Positions 53,853 through 62,678 are shown, counted from the first letter of the stretch. The stretch: DNA of 64,000 nt from Paraburkholderia fynbosensis (GCF_902859935.1 NZ_CADIKI010000013.1:1-64000); one strand, 5' to 3'. Notes: generated from the sequence alone by a model not told the origin. Numbers and translations: made by a program.

Positions 53853-54872
53853 TTAATCGGCAACCGGCACGCGCGCCGTGGCGCGCCGCCGTTGCCAGCT
53901 TCTTTCGCTGAAGTGCAAAACCAGCAGCCCCGGCAAGCCTAGCAGGATTTCGCGCGCGCGCTTGGCGAGCGACAACGCCAACGCCGCATCCGGCGGCAAC
54001 CCGACCAGAGGCGCGAGCAGCAGATAGCCGCCTTCCTGCACGCCGAGCGAGCCCGGAATCATGAACGCCGCGCCGCGAATCGCCTGCCCGATGCTCTCGA
54101 GCAACAGCGCGTCGATCCAGTCGAGCGGATGGCCGAGAAAGCGCAGCGCGAGCCACACTTCGACCGTGCCGACGATCCAGCCGATGAGACTCAACGCAAA
54201 ACTCGCCGCCACCTTGCGGCGCTCGCGGTACAACGCCTGCACGGCGGCGTCGACGGCTTCCGCGCGTGTCATCAGCGAGGACCAGTCGCGCTTGCCGAAG
54301 ACCTTCGAGACCACGCCGAGCAGTCGGCCGAACAGGCCGCGCCGCTGCGCATAGTAGAAACCGACGATCATCGCGCCGAGCACGCCGGTGGCGATCAGCG
54401 TCGCGGTTTGCAGGTCATGCAGCGCGCCGTTGGCGGCATACGCGCCGAACAGCAGCAGCCCGCCCAGTGCGAAGACGATTTGCGCGAGCGCCTGCGCGGT
54501 CGTACTGACGGTGATCGCGGCGGCGGCCTCGCGCATGCGCATGCCGCGTTGGGCGAGTTGCCGCACCATCACGACCGGGCCGCCGATCTGTCCGGCCGGC
54601 AACAGACTATTCACCGATTCGCCGATCCAGCGCGCGAACAGCGCGTCGCGCAACGACAGATCGTGATGCACGCCATCGCGGCGGCGCTGGAACAACACGG
54701 AGATCGCGGCGGCGTCGAGCGCCAGCGGCACGACGTGAAACGCCGCGACGAGCGCGAGCCCCCACCCCGCCGCGAGCAGCGTCGAGGCCACCGAGCCGAA
54801 GCCCTGCCAGGCGAGCAGGCCGACGAACAGCGCCGTCCCGATCGACAGCAGAAGCAGGGCCGCGCGACTCAT
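53853..54872 (-). CDS. UPF0104/flippase-like integral membrane protein (LPG synthase TM domain type)
   Basis: 339 residues with about eight hydrophobic helices, in the family of YbhN/HpnL/lysylphosphatidylglycerol-synthase membrane domains. Characteristic segments are GESVNSLLPAGQIGGPVVMV, ESIGQAIRGAAFMIPGSLGV and QEGGYLLLAPLVGLPPDAAL. Relatives translocate or handle lipids, but direct evidence is limited. Its ATG overlaps the oxygenase stop. The start at 54872 is where the first helix begins; the longer frame upstream is the overlap with the previous gene. Confidence 0.87.
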   Translation of the reverse strand: MSRAALLLLSIGTALFVGLLAWQGFGSVASTLLAAGWGLALVAAFHVVPLALDAAAISVLFQRRRDGVHHDLSLRDALFARWIGESVNSLLPAGQIGGPVVMVRQLAQRGMRMREAAAAITVSTTAQALAQIVFALGGLLLFGAYAANGALHDLQTATLIATGVLGAMIVGFYYAQRRGLFGRLLGVVSKVFGKRDWSSLMTRAEAVDAAVQALYRERRKVAASFALSLIGWIVGTVEVWLALRFLGHPLDWIDALLLESIGQAIRGAAFMIPGSLGVQEGGYLLLAPLVGLPPDAALALSLAKRAREILLGLPGLLVLHFSERSWQRRRATARVPVAD

Positions 54873-55684
54873 GCGCGGTCCTTGCCGCGCGCGGCGAGTT
54901 GACGGAATACCTGGCGGAAACCGAAGTACGCAATCGCGTCCTTCATGTTCGAGATCAAGCGGCGCCACGGCCGCATGTTCGGGTCCGTGACGTATTCGAA
55001 TGTGAGCGACACGCGCATCTCGTTCGCGCCGGCCGGCGTGACGCGGTGGCGCAGCTTGTCGCCGTCGAAAAACACGAGGCCGCCCGGCGGAATCTGCACC
55101 GAGCCCGGCTGATCCGGCACGTCCGGATTGCGCGTGTGCAATTCGTAGTCGAGCCGGCAGGACGAGTCGTCGATCACGCCGAGCAGCAGCGTGTAGCGAC
55201 GGCCGTCATAGTACGAAGTATCGTAGTGCCAGCCGATGTGGTCGCCCGCTCGAGTGTAGTAGTACAGCGCGTAGGCATGCGGGTCGTCGAGCGGCGAGAC
55301 CTGCAGCTTGTCGCCGCTCAGTTGTTCGAGCCAGCCGATCAGTTCCTTCGAGCGATACAGCTCCGCGATGAACGGCGCGAGGCGGTCGATCGTGTGCCGG
55401 CTCACGCTGCCCCCCTGCTTGTGGCCCGGCAGGTAATTGCGGTTCACCTCGTCGAGCAGCGCGCGCGCGCTGTGGATGAGCTGGGCCGTGAGTTCTGGCG
55501 CGAGAAAGTCTTCCAGATAGAGGAACGCGTCCTGAGCGGCGAAATCTTTGCGCAGACGCGGCGTGTCGAACGTGCGCGTGCGGTTGGCGACCGCGCGGTC
55601 GGCATTCGGCGCGGCCGGCGCCGCAGCGGGAGCAGCGTCGGCAGAGACCGCTGCGATCACGTCGTCTTCGGCGTGCGTACTCAT
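54869..55684 (-). CDS. Fe(II)/2-oxoglutarate-dependent oxygenase-like protein
   Basis: 271 residues. The double-stranded beta-helix iron site is visible as His153 and Asp155 in IGWHYDTSYYDG and a distal His213 in KLRHRVTPAG, with Arg224 (NEMRVSLTFEY) as the likely 2-oxoglutarate-binding residue. The Asp after His is kept, so hydroxylation rather than halogenation is expected. It is preceded by an Ala-rich disordered N-terminus of about 35 residues. It overlaps both neighbours by four bases, tying it to the lipid cassette. Confidence 0.88.
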   Translation of the reverse strand: MSTHAEDDVIAAVSADAAPAAAPAAPNADRAVANRTRTFDTPRLRKDFAAQDAFLYLEDFLAPELTAQLIHSARALLDEVNRNYLPGHKQGGSVSRHTIDRLAPFIAELYRSKELIGWLEQLSGDKLQVSPLDDPHAYALYYYTRAGDHIGWHYDTSYYDGRRYTLLLGVIDDSSCRLDYELHTRNPDVPDQPGSVQIPPGGLVFFDGDKLRHRVTPAGANEMRVSLTFEYVTDPNMRPWRRLISNMKDAIAYFGFRQVFRQLAARGKDRA

Positions 55685-56361
55685 TCACTAGCCCACATTT
55701 GACTGGTTTTTGAAGCCCCCGCGGTGCGGCGCGCAACGCGCCAGTAGTCGACCACGACCCACGCGGCGAAGAGCGGCGCGCCGATTGACGCGACCACCAC
55801 GAAGGGCATCACGACGTTCGTCAGCGTGACGATCGGCAGCAGGTACAGCACGTCTTCCGTTTCGAAGCCGCCGACCGATGCCTGCTTCGTGCCCGCCTTG
55901 CCCGCCATTTCCTCGATGCGCATGCGCAGGAAAAAGATCAGCGCGACCGCCACGCCGGCCAGCGCGCCGAGTACGCCCGGCGCGACCTTCAGCCCGCCGA
56001 ACTGTGAGGCGCCCACACCGACGCCCATGCCGACGAACAGCATGACAGTGACGAGCGCGTCGCACGCAAGATCGTAAAAATGACCGATCCGGCTCGACTT
56101 GCCGCTGATGCGCGCGAGCTCGCCGTCCGTGTGATCGACAAAATTCGATAGCACGATCAGCAGCGCGCCCACATTGGCCCAGGCGAATTGGCCGTGAGCG
56201 AGGCACAGCGCGCCTGCCACGCCGATCAGCAGACGCAGCGTGGTAAGGTGATTCGGCGTAACCCAGGTCTTCACCAGCGGCGTCACGAGCCGGCGGGCGA
56301 GCCGGGCGTCCCACGTGCGGGGTGGCGGGACGTTAATTGGAGTTTGGGGTTGCGAGGTCAT
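55681..56361 (-). CDS. CDP-alcohol phosphatidyltransferase family protein
   Basis: 226 residues, several membrane helices. The diagnostic motif is complete: Asp76, Asp79-Gly80, Ala83-Arg84, Gly93, Asp97 and Asp101 (NFVDHTDGELAR then RIGHFYDLACDA). Enzymes of this family join a CDP-linked alcohol to another alcohol to make phosphodiesters such as phosphatidylglycerol or phosphatidylinositol phosphate. The ATG at 56361 was chosen because it sits at the family start; the open frame extends further without support. First gene of the cassette, divergent from a small exported protein. Confidence 0.9.
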   Translation of the reverse strand: MTSQPQTPINVPPPRTWDARLARRLVTPLVKTWVTPNHLTTLRLLIGVAGALCLAHGQFAWANVGALLIVLSNFVDHTDGELARISGKSSRIGHFYDLACDALVTVMLFVGMGVGVGASQFGGLKVAPGVLGALAGVAVALIFFLRMRIEEMAGKAGTKQASVGGFETEDVLYLLPIVTLTNVVMPFVVVASIGAPLFAAWVVVDYWRVARRTAGASKTSQMWASE

Positions 56362-56599
56362 AACCCGGAAATATATACGGGATCGTAAAATATTGCTTTC
56401 TTCCCGGACGTTTCTTTGAGGCACGTTCGTTACCGGCGTGTGTCGGCCGCAAAGCAAGATTTGCCGAATCGCGATACAGTGCAAATCCAGTTGCGCCTGT
56501 CACGCGGAATCCCTTCGATACGCAACGTCTTTCGGGTCCAAACCCCGCGCCGCCCCACGTTGCAAAACCACGACATCGAACCGGCGCGACTCAACGCTT

Positions 56600-57031
56600 A
56601 TGAAACGTTTTATTTCTTCCGTACTCCTGCTTCTGGCGGCCGCCCTGCCGATGCGCGGTTTCGCGGCGTCGCTCGACGCTGCGCTCACCTGCAATCAAAG
56701 CGGCCATCAGTTCATCGCCGACCTCGCGCAGCGCGAACTCATCGATCCGAAACCGACGCGCGTCGAACAGAATTCGATCAACGCGTTCTCACCGGCGCCC
56801 GGCGCCGATCTGAGCGCATTCGGTTTTCATGTGTTCGCGGTGGTCGGCTACGAAAAAGACGACCCGCTGTTTCGCGTCGGCGATGGCGAGCCGCTCGCAC
56901 GCTCGGCCTACGGCGTCGTGGTGTTCGGCAGTGAAGCCAAAGTGCGCAATGCGCTCGCCGGGACCGGCAGTACGGCGATCGTGCATCACGTGGCGCCGCT
57001 GATCACGGCCATTTTCTGCAAGCGGAGCTGA
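56600..57031 (+). CDS. small exported protein, unknown function
   Basis: 143 residues with a clear signal peptide (MKRFISSVLLLLAAALPMRG, cut near FAA). The mature part, about 120 residues with two Cys (ALTCNQSG and the C-terminal FCKRS), has alternating beta-like segments and looks globular. No conserved function is recognised; the type recurs in Burkholderia. Periplasmic. Divergent from the lipid cassette, with a control region of about 240 bases between them. Confidence 0.7.
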   Translation: MKRFISSVLLLLAAALPMRGFAASLDAALTCNQSGHQFIADLAQRELIDPKPTRVEQNSINAFSPAPGADLSAFGFHVFAVVGYEKDDPLFRVGDGEPLARSAYGVVVFGSEAKVRNALAGTGSTAIVHHVAPLITAIFCKRS

Positions 57032-57067
57032 GGCTCGAGCGCGACAGCCTCGCCGAACCGCCTGCCC

Positions 57068-57604
57068 CTAGCCCGGACGACGAAACTCGTTTTCGACCCA
57101 CGCCGCCGCGCTCGCCTTGCTGAGCTTGAAGTTGGGCGCGACCTGCACCTGCGCGAGCTGTTCGCCGAACACATCGAGCGCGGTCAACAGCGCGTACGGT
57201 TCGAGTTCATCGGGGACGATGTCCAGCGTGATGTCGAGTTCGTCGTTCCCGTCGGCGCTCGCGACCCGCACTTCTTTATGCAGCTGCGCGCGCAGTTGCT
57301 GCTCATGACGGCGCAGCACTTCCGACGCGGTCTTCACCAGCGTGTTGAACGCCGAAGTGTCGAGCGGCTTCGGATCTTTCTTGTTGCGGCCCATCGTCCA
57401 TGGTCCGACGAGCGCGGGTTCCGCTTCGCCGTCCTTGATCATTTCGACGGCCCAGCCTTCGTCGTCTTCATTCTTGATCACGCGCGCGGTCCAGCCGTCG
57501 TCGCGCCACAGACGCGCTTCGTGGACGCTTTCGTCCAGCGCGGGCGAGCCTTCCGTCGGGGAATCGGCAGCGGCGTCGGACGATGGAAGGGGTGTATCGG
57601 TCAT
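57068..57604 (-). CDS. conserved hypothetical protein
   Basis: 178 residues, acidic, with no export signal. The middle section (EARLWRDDGWTARVIKNEDD, then EGWAVEMIKDGEAEP) looks like a beta-sheet domain and the C-terminal half is helical. I recognise it only as a conserved Burkholderiaceae hypothetical. It is convergent with the small exported protein gene, 36 bases apart. Confidence 0.7.
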   Translation of the reverse strand: MTDTPLPSSDAAADSPTEGSPALDESVHEARLWRDDGWTARVIKNEDDEGWAVEMIKDGEAEPALVGPWTMGRNKKDPKPLDTSAFNTLVKTASEVLRRHEQQLRAQLHKEVRVASADGNDELDITLDIVPDELEPYALLTALDVFGEQLAQVQVAPNFKLSKASAAAWVENEFRRPG

Positions 57605-57782
57605 TACAGGTTCACTCACGTTCGCGGGGCAAAAACACATCTCAAGCATGCGATTCTACCTGCCCTAAGCGCGCCGGCCGCGCCCCTCTGACGAACGGAC
57701 AAGTCGTGGCGGTCCCACGGTCCGGGGAAATACGCCATTTCCGCATTCGCGGGAACTTATAAAATCATTATAAAAAGCCCAT

Positions 57783-57807
57783 AAAAAAACGCGGCCCGAA
57801 AGCCGCG
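57783..57807 (-). terminator. leftward intrinsic terminator
   Basis: On the minus strand CGCGGC pairs with GCCGCG around a 6-base loop (57790-57807) and is followed by seven Ts. This is a canonical terminator, yet no leftward gene precedes it within the window. Confidence 0.85.
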
Positions 57808-57814
57808 CGTAGAA

Positions 57815-57946
57815 ATGAAAAAGACACCCTCGGTCAAAGGGTGCGCGAATTGTAGATCCGTAATCGATCAAGATAGACCATGCAATCAGGAAAAGTGCAT
57901 TGCAAAAATTGGAATGAATCCTCGCGCACTCAGTAATAGGTTGTAA
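57815..57946 (+). CDS. possible 43-residue four-cysteine microprotein
   Basis: A short frame, MKKTPSVKGCANCRSV onward, with cysteines spaced CxxC-9-C-4-C, reminiscent of a zinc site. No ribosome binding site precedes it, and it overlaps the second leftward hairpin, so it may be chance. Confidence 0.15.
   Translation: MKKTPSVKGCANCRSVIDQDRPCNQEKCIAKIGMNPRALSNRL
57818..57843 (-). terminator. second leftward terminator-like hairpin
   Basis: On the minus strand CACCCT (57843-57838) pairs with AGGGTG (57830-57825), followed by TCTTTTT. It lies 15-20 bases before the stronger terminator, so the two act in tandem on leftward transcripts. Confidence 0.7.
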
Positions 57947-58230
57947 GGCCCGCCAGGACTGCCTGAGCGGATGCGTCGCGAGCCAGCAACACCGCTCCGA
58001 TCGACCTTCCCATTCCAGTTTCCTAAAGCGGCCACTTTTCTTTTATTTTTCCCGCACTTACACCAAATCAAAGTAGTCATTACGCATTTGAGAATTAATT
58101 ATTGTGTCTTATGAGATTAAAGATATGAATGGCAGGAATACACTTCGCTGCGAATCGTCAGGCAGCCGGCTCGATCGGCTGAAAGCACTGGAATGCGATT
58201 CTCCACGCACTGTCCCGGAGTTATCTGAAC

Positions 58231-59382
58231 ATGAAAAAAACCCTCATCGCAGCCGGCCTCATGGGCGCGTTCGCCGTCACCGCGCACGCACAGAGCAGCG
58301 TCACTTTGTACGGCTCGTTGGACGCCGGCCTCGTGTATTCGAACAACCAGGGCGGCCACAGCAATTGGCAACAAGGCAGCGGCTCGATGTCGAACACGTA
58401 TTTCGGTCTGCGCGGCAGCGAAGACCTCGGCGGCGGTCTGCACGCGATCTTCACGTTGGAAAGCGGCTTCAACCTGAACAACGGCCAGAACTCGGAAAGC
58501 GGCACGTTGTTCAACCGCAAGGCTTTCGTGGGTCTGCAAAGCGATCAGTACGGCACGCTGACACTCGGCCGTCAATATGATTCGATGGTGGACTACCTGT
58601 CGCCGCTATCCGCTACCGGCGCAGGCTATGGCAACAACCTCGCCGCTCACCCGTTCGACAACGACAATCTGGATGCGTCCTTCTCCGTCAAGAACGCGGT
58701 GAAGTACACCAGCGCGAATTATGCGGGCCTGACGTTTGGCGGCCTGTATGGCTTCAGCAATGCAGCCGGCCAGTTCGCGAACAATCGCGCATGGAGCGCC
58801 GGCGCTTCGTACGAGAACGGCCCGTTGAACTTCGCGGCCTCGTACCTGCAACTGAACAACTCGGGCAGCTCGAACCTGGGCGGCGCCGTGTCGCAAGGCA
58901 ACGGCACCGCGGCGATCGCCGCGAACCTGCAGCGCTCGTTCGGCGCCGGCCTCAACTACACGTACGGTCCGGCCACCGCCGGCTTCGTGTACACACACAC
59001 GCAACTGGACGGCATCAGCGGCGTGAACGTGGGCGGCGTCACGCTGCCGGGCGTGGCGGGCACCAATCTGCGCCTCGACAACTACGAAGTGAACGGCCGC
59101 TACGCGCTGACGCCGGCACTGAGCCTCGCGGCAGCGTACACGTTCACCGACGGCAGAATGACGGGCTCGAACGGCACCGGCGATCCGAAGTGGCACACGG
59201 TGTCGCTGCAAAGCGACTACGCGCTGAGCAAGCGTACCGACGTGTATGTGGAAGGCGTCTATCAGCATGCGTCGGGCGAACTCGGCAACTTCGGCGCGAA
59301 CGTAGCGGCGATCAATACGCTGGCGCCGTCGTCGACGGGCAACCAGGTCGCTGCGGCCGTCGGTCTGCGTCACCGCTTCTAA
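58231..59382 (+). CDS. outer-membrane porin (Burkholderia OmpC-type)
   Basis: 383 residues, a typical trimeric 16-strand porin. The signal peptide is MKKTLIAAGLMGAFAVTAHA, and the mature chain starts QSSVTLYGSLDAGLVYSNN. Porin landmarks include YFGLRGSEDLGGGLHAIFTL and TLTLGRQYDSMVDYL, and the chain ends in GLRHRF with the terminal Phe. General diffusion of small solutes is expected. A strong terminator follows. Confidence 0.95.
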   Translation: MKKTLIAAGLMGAFAVTAHAQSSVTLYGSLDAGLVYSNNQGGHSNWQQGSGSMSNTYFGLRGSEDLGGGLHAIFTLESGFNLNNGQNSESGTLFNRKAFVGLQSDQYGTLTLGRQYDSMVDYLSPLSATGAGYGNNLAAHPFDNDNLDASFSVKNAVKYTSANYAGLTFGGLYGFSNAAGQFANNRAWSAGASYENGPLNFAASYLQLNNSGSSNLGGAVSQGNGTAAIAANLQRSFGAGLNYTYGPATAGFVYTHTQLDGISGVNVGGVTLPGVAGTNLRLDNYEVNGRYALTPALSLAAAYTFTDGRMTGSNGTGDPKWHTVSLQSDYALSKRTDVYVEGVYQHASGELGNFGANVAAINTLAPSSTGNQVAAAVGLRHRF

Positions 59383-59698
59383 GTTTTCCACGCAGTACCC
59401 GCGGCGCGAATCTATCCATTCCCGCTGCATTTCGACCCGCGCGTGACACGATCACATCGCGGGTTTTTTTATCGCACTGACGATTCGACATGGTGGTGAA
59501 TCAATGGGTCTCGCCACCGCGCAAAGTGACAGCGCCGGCGTGCGGTGGGTATACTGGCCCACGCCGCCCCGGCCACCGCGATGTCGCTGCGGCAGCCCGG
59601 CGGCTTCGTCGCGAAGCATCACGTTGTGCTGAAAACGCATGGTGCTTCGCCCGCGCCTCAAGTCCCCGCGTTCGACCGGGGACGCCGACGATCGGACC
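59383..59698. other. intergenic, porin terminator
   Basis: Contains the terminator at 59436-59470 and otherwise no gene. The next gene's ATG is at 59699; no strong ribosome binding site is seen there. Confidence 0.45.
59436..59470 (+). terminator. porin intrinsic terminator
   Basis: CCCGCG at 59436-59441 pairs with CGCGGG at 59458-59463, followed by seven Ts. Confidence 0.85.
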
Positions 59699-60052
59699 AT
59701 GAAAAGACTTCTCCTGTTAGCCCCCGCTGTTGCCGTGATTGCCGCTCTCTGCGCCTGCGGTACCTCCAAGGGCCCTGCCCGCGATGCATCCGTGCCGCTG
59801 ATGTACGTGTCGTCGCAACGCGCCCCCGCCTCTATCGCCCAATGCCTCAAGGATCGTTTGCCGCGCGTGCGCGTGTCGCAAGACGGCACGGCGACTGAAC
59901 TCGCCGTCGGCTCGGATTCGAACAACTCGTATTTCGTCACGCTGACGCCGCTCAACGCGGGCTCCGTCATCAAGGTGATGCGCCCCGCGAATGCGCCGGA
60001 CGATCCGCCGGAAGAAGAAATGCGCTTCGACATCGCACGCTGCGCAACCTGA
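59699..60052 (+). CDS. small lipoprotein, unknown function
   Basis: 117 residues. The lipobox is visible (IAALCAC, lipidated Cys likely the last), followed by a Gly/Ser linker and a compact domain containing SIAQCLKDRLPRVRVSQDGT and YFVTLTPLNAGSVIKV, ending with a Cys. It resembles the small conserved lipoproteins found in Burkholderia with unknown roles. Probably outer-membrane anchored, facing the periplasm. A long perfect terminator follows. Confidence 0.75.
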   Translation: MKRLLLLAPAVAVIAALCACGTSKGPARDASVPLMYVSSQRAPASIAQCLKDRLPRVRVSQDGTATELAVGSDSNNSYFVTLTPLNAGSVIKVMRPANAPDDPPEEEMRFDIARCAT

Positions 60053-60086
60053 AATTCCGCTCACGCATTCGGGTTGTGAAGGCCAC

Positions 60087-60128
60087 GCCGCCGCGCGAAT
60101 TTTTTATCTCGCGCGGCGGCTATTTTTT
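60087..60128 (+). terminator. strong intrinsic terminator
   Basis: Perfect 12-bp stem, GCCGCCGCGCGA at 60087-60098 with TCGCGCGGCGGC at 60109-60120, 10-base loop containing Ts, then TATTTTTTT. Confidence 0.92.
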
Positions 60129-60193
60129 TGTCGGCTCATCTGCGAACATAGCCGCCCTTCGTCTTTGACGCGGCGCGCTGCGCCGCGAGTTTC

Positions 60194-60709
60194 ATGGCTT
60201 CCAGCAACGCGCATCACGCGACCGGTTTTGCAGCCGGTGTCATCGCGGCGGCAATCGTCGCGCATACCGGCGACGGTGATTCGTATCATCTCGGCGTCCT
60301 GTTGAGCTTCCTCGCCGGTCTCGCCGGCAGCACCGCGCCGGACTGGATGGAGGTGGCGTGGTGGTCGCGCGCGCGGCGTCTCTGGATCACGCATCGCACG
60401 TTGACGCATTGGGGTGTGGGGTGGCTCGCGCTGTTCGCGATGTCCTATCACTGGCTCGGACATTCGATCTATGCCGCGCCCGCGTTCGGCTTCGCGTGCG
60501 GCGGCCTGATGCATCTGCTGGCCGACTGGCCGAATCCGCTAGGGGTGCCGTGGATTGCCGCACGGCATTCGCTGAATCTGTGGAAGAGCGGGCACTGCGA
60601 CCTGATCGTGGTGGCGGCTTCGTGGGCCGCGGCCTGGTTGATCGGCGAGCATGTCTGGTGGCATGGCGTACATGAGCTGTCACTGCTGCGCTATCTGCGC
60701 ATGGGCTAA
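60194..60709 (+). CDS. membrane-bound metal-dependent hydrolase (YdjM family)
   Basis: 171 residues of the YdjM/LexA-binding inner-membrane hydrolase family: His-rich segments THRTLTHWGVGW near residue 66 and GGLMHLLADWPNPLGVPW near 103, with four or more hydrophobic helices. Function uncertain in all members. Starts with a short MASSNAHHATGF before the first helix. Convergent with the AraC gene, three bases apart. Confidence 0.85.
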   Translation: MASSNAHHATGFAAGVIAAAIVAHTGDGDSYHLGVLLSFLAGLAGSTAPDWMEVAWWSRARRLWITHRTLTHWGVGWLALFAMSYHWLGHSIYAAPAFGFACGGLMHLLADWPNPLGVPWIAARHSLNLWKSGHCDLIVVAASWAAAWLIGEHVWWHGVHELSLLRYLRMG

Positions 60710-60712
60710 GCG

Positions 60713-61585
60713 TTATCGCATCGCAGCCGCATAGTTCGCGGGCGTCACGCCCAGCAAGCGCACGAAGGCCCGCGTCATGTGACTCTGATCGGCAAAGCCG
60801 GCCGCTGCCGCCGCATCGGCGAGCGTCGCGCCGCGCGCGATCGAGCGCCTTGCGAGCGCGATGCGCCGCTGCATCCGGTAGGCGTGCGGCGGCAAACCCA
60901 TCTCGTGCGCGAAGCCGCGCAATAACTGAAAACGGCTCAGGCCGGTGTCGGCGGCAAGCTCGGCCAAGGTGAGCGTGGCAGTCGGATCATCGTCGATGCG
61001 CGCTTTGGCTCGGGCAATCGGACCCTGCGCATGAACGGCGAGCGTGTGCGCCGGCCGGGTCGCGTGACTCTGGACCAGATGCCCGAGGAGTTCGAGCAAC
61101 GCCGCTTCCGTCCGCAGATTGTCGGGCGCCGACTGCGTCAGCACCGACACCGCAAATAACCGCTCGAACAAATGCTTGAGCAGCGGATCGTGCACCACCG
61201 GGCGCGTGAGTTCGATCTCCCGCGCCGCCACACCCGTCACCTCGGTGGCGGCGCGAGTCAGCATCGACGGTTCGAAATACAACATGCGCCACGCGCGTCC
61301 GCGCTCATCGAGGGGACTGCCGTCGTGGACCTCGCCAGGATTGACGGTGATCGCGTCGTTCGCGCGCGCTTCGACGACGCCGCGCCCGCTCGCCGACCGA
61401 TGTCCGCCACGCACGATCACGCCGACGCCGAAGCGGTCGTGCGAATGACGCGGAAACGAATGCGCGGTGTCGGCCACCGTCGCTTCGACGCCGGCAATCG
61501 TGCAGCGAGGCATGTGGACGCGGCCGCGCGGCATGAGTCGTGCCTCAGTTGCAGTGGTTGGAGCCAAACGAACCGGAGCGGCCAT
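60713..61585 (-). CDS. AraC-family transcriptional regulator
   Basis: 290 residues as drawn. The N-terminal cupin part contains AHSFPRHSHDRFGVGVIVRG and VNPGEVHDG. The C-terminal double helix-turn-helix is LTLAELAADTGLSRFQLLRG and ADAAAAAGFADQSHMTRAF. Start uncertain: ATG at 61534 with a weak GAGG, or at 61513, are alternatives and would remove up to 24 residues before the cupin domain. It lies 12 bases after epsC in the same direction, so the two may be co-transcribed. Target unknown; relatives often control an adjacent amino acid exporter. Confidence 0.87.
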   Translation of the reverse strand: MAAPVRLAPTTATEARLMPRGRVHMPRCTIAGVEATVADTAHSFPRHSHDRFGVGVIVRGGHRSASGRGVVEARANDAITVNPGEVHDGSPLDERGRAWRMLYFEPSMLTRAATEVTGVAAREIELTRPVVHDPLLKHLFERLFAVSVLTQSAPDNLRTEAALLELLGHLVQSHATRPAHTLAVHAQGPIARAKARIDDDPTATLTLAELAADTGLSRFQLLRGFAHEMGLPPHAYRMQRRIALARRSIARGATLADAAAAAGFADQSHMTRAFVRLLGVTPANYAAAMR

Positions 61586-61597
61586 CCACCGCGCGCA

Positions 61598-62524
61598 TCA
61601 TCGCCGGCTCTCGTCAGTGCGCTCGCCTTCTCGCACCTTGCCTTGGGACACGCTGCTGCCTGGCGGCACGCTATGCGTGAGCCACACATTGCCGCCGATC
61701 ACCGAACCGCGTCCGATCGTCACCCGCCCGAGGATAGTCGCGCCGGCGTAGATCACGACATCGTCCTCGACGATCGGATGGCGCGCATTGCCCTTGATCA
61801 GTGCGCCGTCGCCATCGGCGGCGAAGCTCTTCGCGCCGAGCGTGACCGCCTGATACACCCGCACACGTTCGCCGATGATCGCGGTCTCGCCGATCACCAC
61901 GCCCGTGCCGTGGTCGATGAAGAAGCTCGGCCCGATCGTGGCGCCAGGGTGAATGTCGATGCCGGTCGCCGAGTGCGCGATCTCGTTGATGAAACGCGCC
62001 AGCAATGGCACGCCGAGCCGATGCAGCGCGTGAGCGAGCCGGTGGTGAGTCATCGCCCACACGCCCGGATAACACAGCAGGATTTCCGTGATGTGCTGGG
62101 CGGCGGGGTCGCCGGTGAAGGCCGCCTGAATGTCGCTGACCAGCAGCGCGCGAATCCCCGGTAACAGCGTGCCGAATTCGCGCGCGACACCGAACGCGCG
62201 CTCCTGCAGCTCCGCCTCGAAGGTCGCGGCGTACTCGGGCAGAAACCGCAGCGCGCGGCGAATCTGTTCGGCGAGCAAACGCAAGGTGCTCTCGAGCGTG
62301 TGGCCGACGTAGTAGTCGACGGTTTCGTCGGTCAGATCGGGCGCGCCGTAGTGCGTGGGAAACAGCGCCGCGCGCAGGCCCGCGACGATGTTGACCACCG
62401 CTTCGCGCGACGGCAGTTCGCGAATGCCGAGCGGGTGCCGCGTGCGATGCAATTGTTCACGCGAGGCGCGCAGGTCCGCGACGATCTGTTCGAGACCCCA
62501 GTTCTGGGAAGGCACGTTAGGCAT
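61598..62524 (-). CDS. epsC: serine O-acetyltransferase, EpsC type
   Basis: 308 residues. The C-terminal left-handed beta-helix of hexapeptide repeats includes GIDIHPGATIGPSFFIDHGT, GVVIGETAIIGERVRVYQA and VIYAGATILGRVTIGRGSVI. It acetylates L-serine with acetyl-CoA for cysteine synthesis. Compared with classical CysE the N-terminal helical domain is longer, as in the EpsC group. The start at MPNVPSQNWG (62524) is preferred over an ATG nine codons upstream. No cysteine synthase gene is adjacent within the window. Confidence 0.93.
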   Translation of the reverse strand: MPNVPSQNWGLEQIVADLRASREQLHRTRHPLGIRELPSREAVVNIVAGLRAALFPTHYGAPDLTDETVDYYVGHTLESTLRLLAEQIRRALRFLPEYAATFEAELQERAFGVAREFGTLLPGIRALLVSDIQAAFTGDPAAQHITEILLCYPGVWAMTHHRLAHALHRLGVPLLARFINEIAHSATGIDIHPGATIGPSFFIDHGTGVVIGETAIIGERVRVYQAVTLGAKSFAADGDGALIKGNARHPIVEDDVVIYAGATILGRVTIGRGSVIGGNVWLTHSVPPGSSVSQGKVREGERTDESRR

Positions 62525-62678
62525 AGAAGAACGACGCCATGCGGCGAGCACGGTTCGAGATGATGGATTATGCCGAGAGATTACCGCGTTTTGTCACGGC
62601 CCGCGCAGCGGCGGCGCCGGCTGGCACGCGGCTCGCATGCGCTCACGCTGCGCGGTGCCATGCCATGCGGGCGCTTCT

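Larger units (their letters stand above)
57605..58230. other. intergenic region with leftward terminators and porin leader
   Basis: About 625 bases, AT-richer on the right. It holds two leftward terminator-like hairpins with no leftward gene upstream of them, so a small RNA or antisense transcript is possible. For the porin, a loose promoter (TTGAGA near 58087 and TATGAG 16 bases later) is conceivable. A small four-cysteine frame at 57815-57946 is noted separately. Confidence 0.45.
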
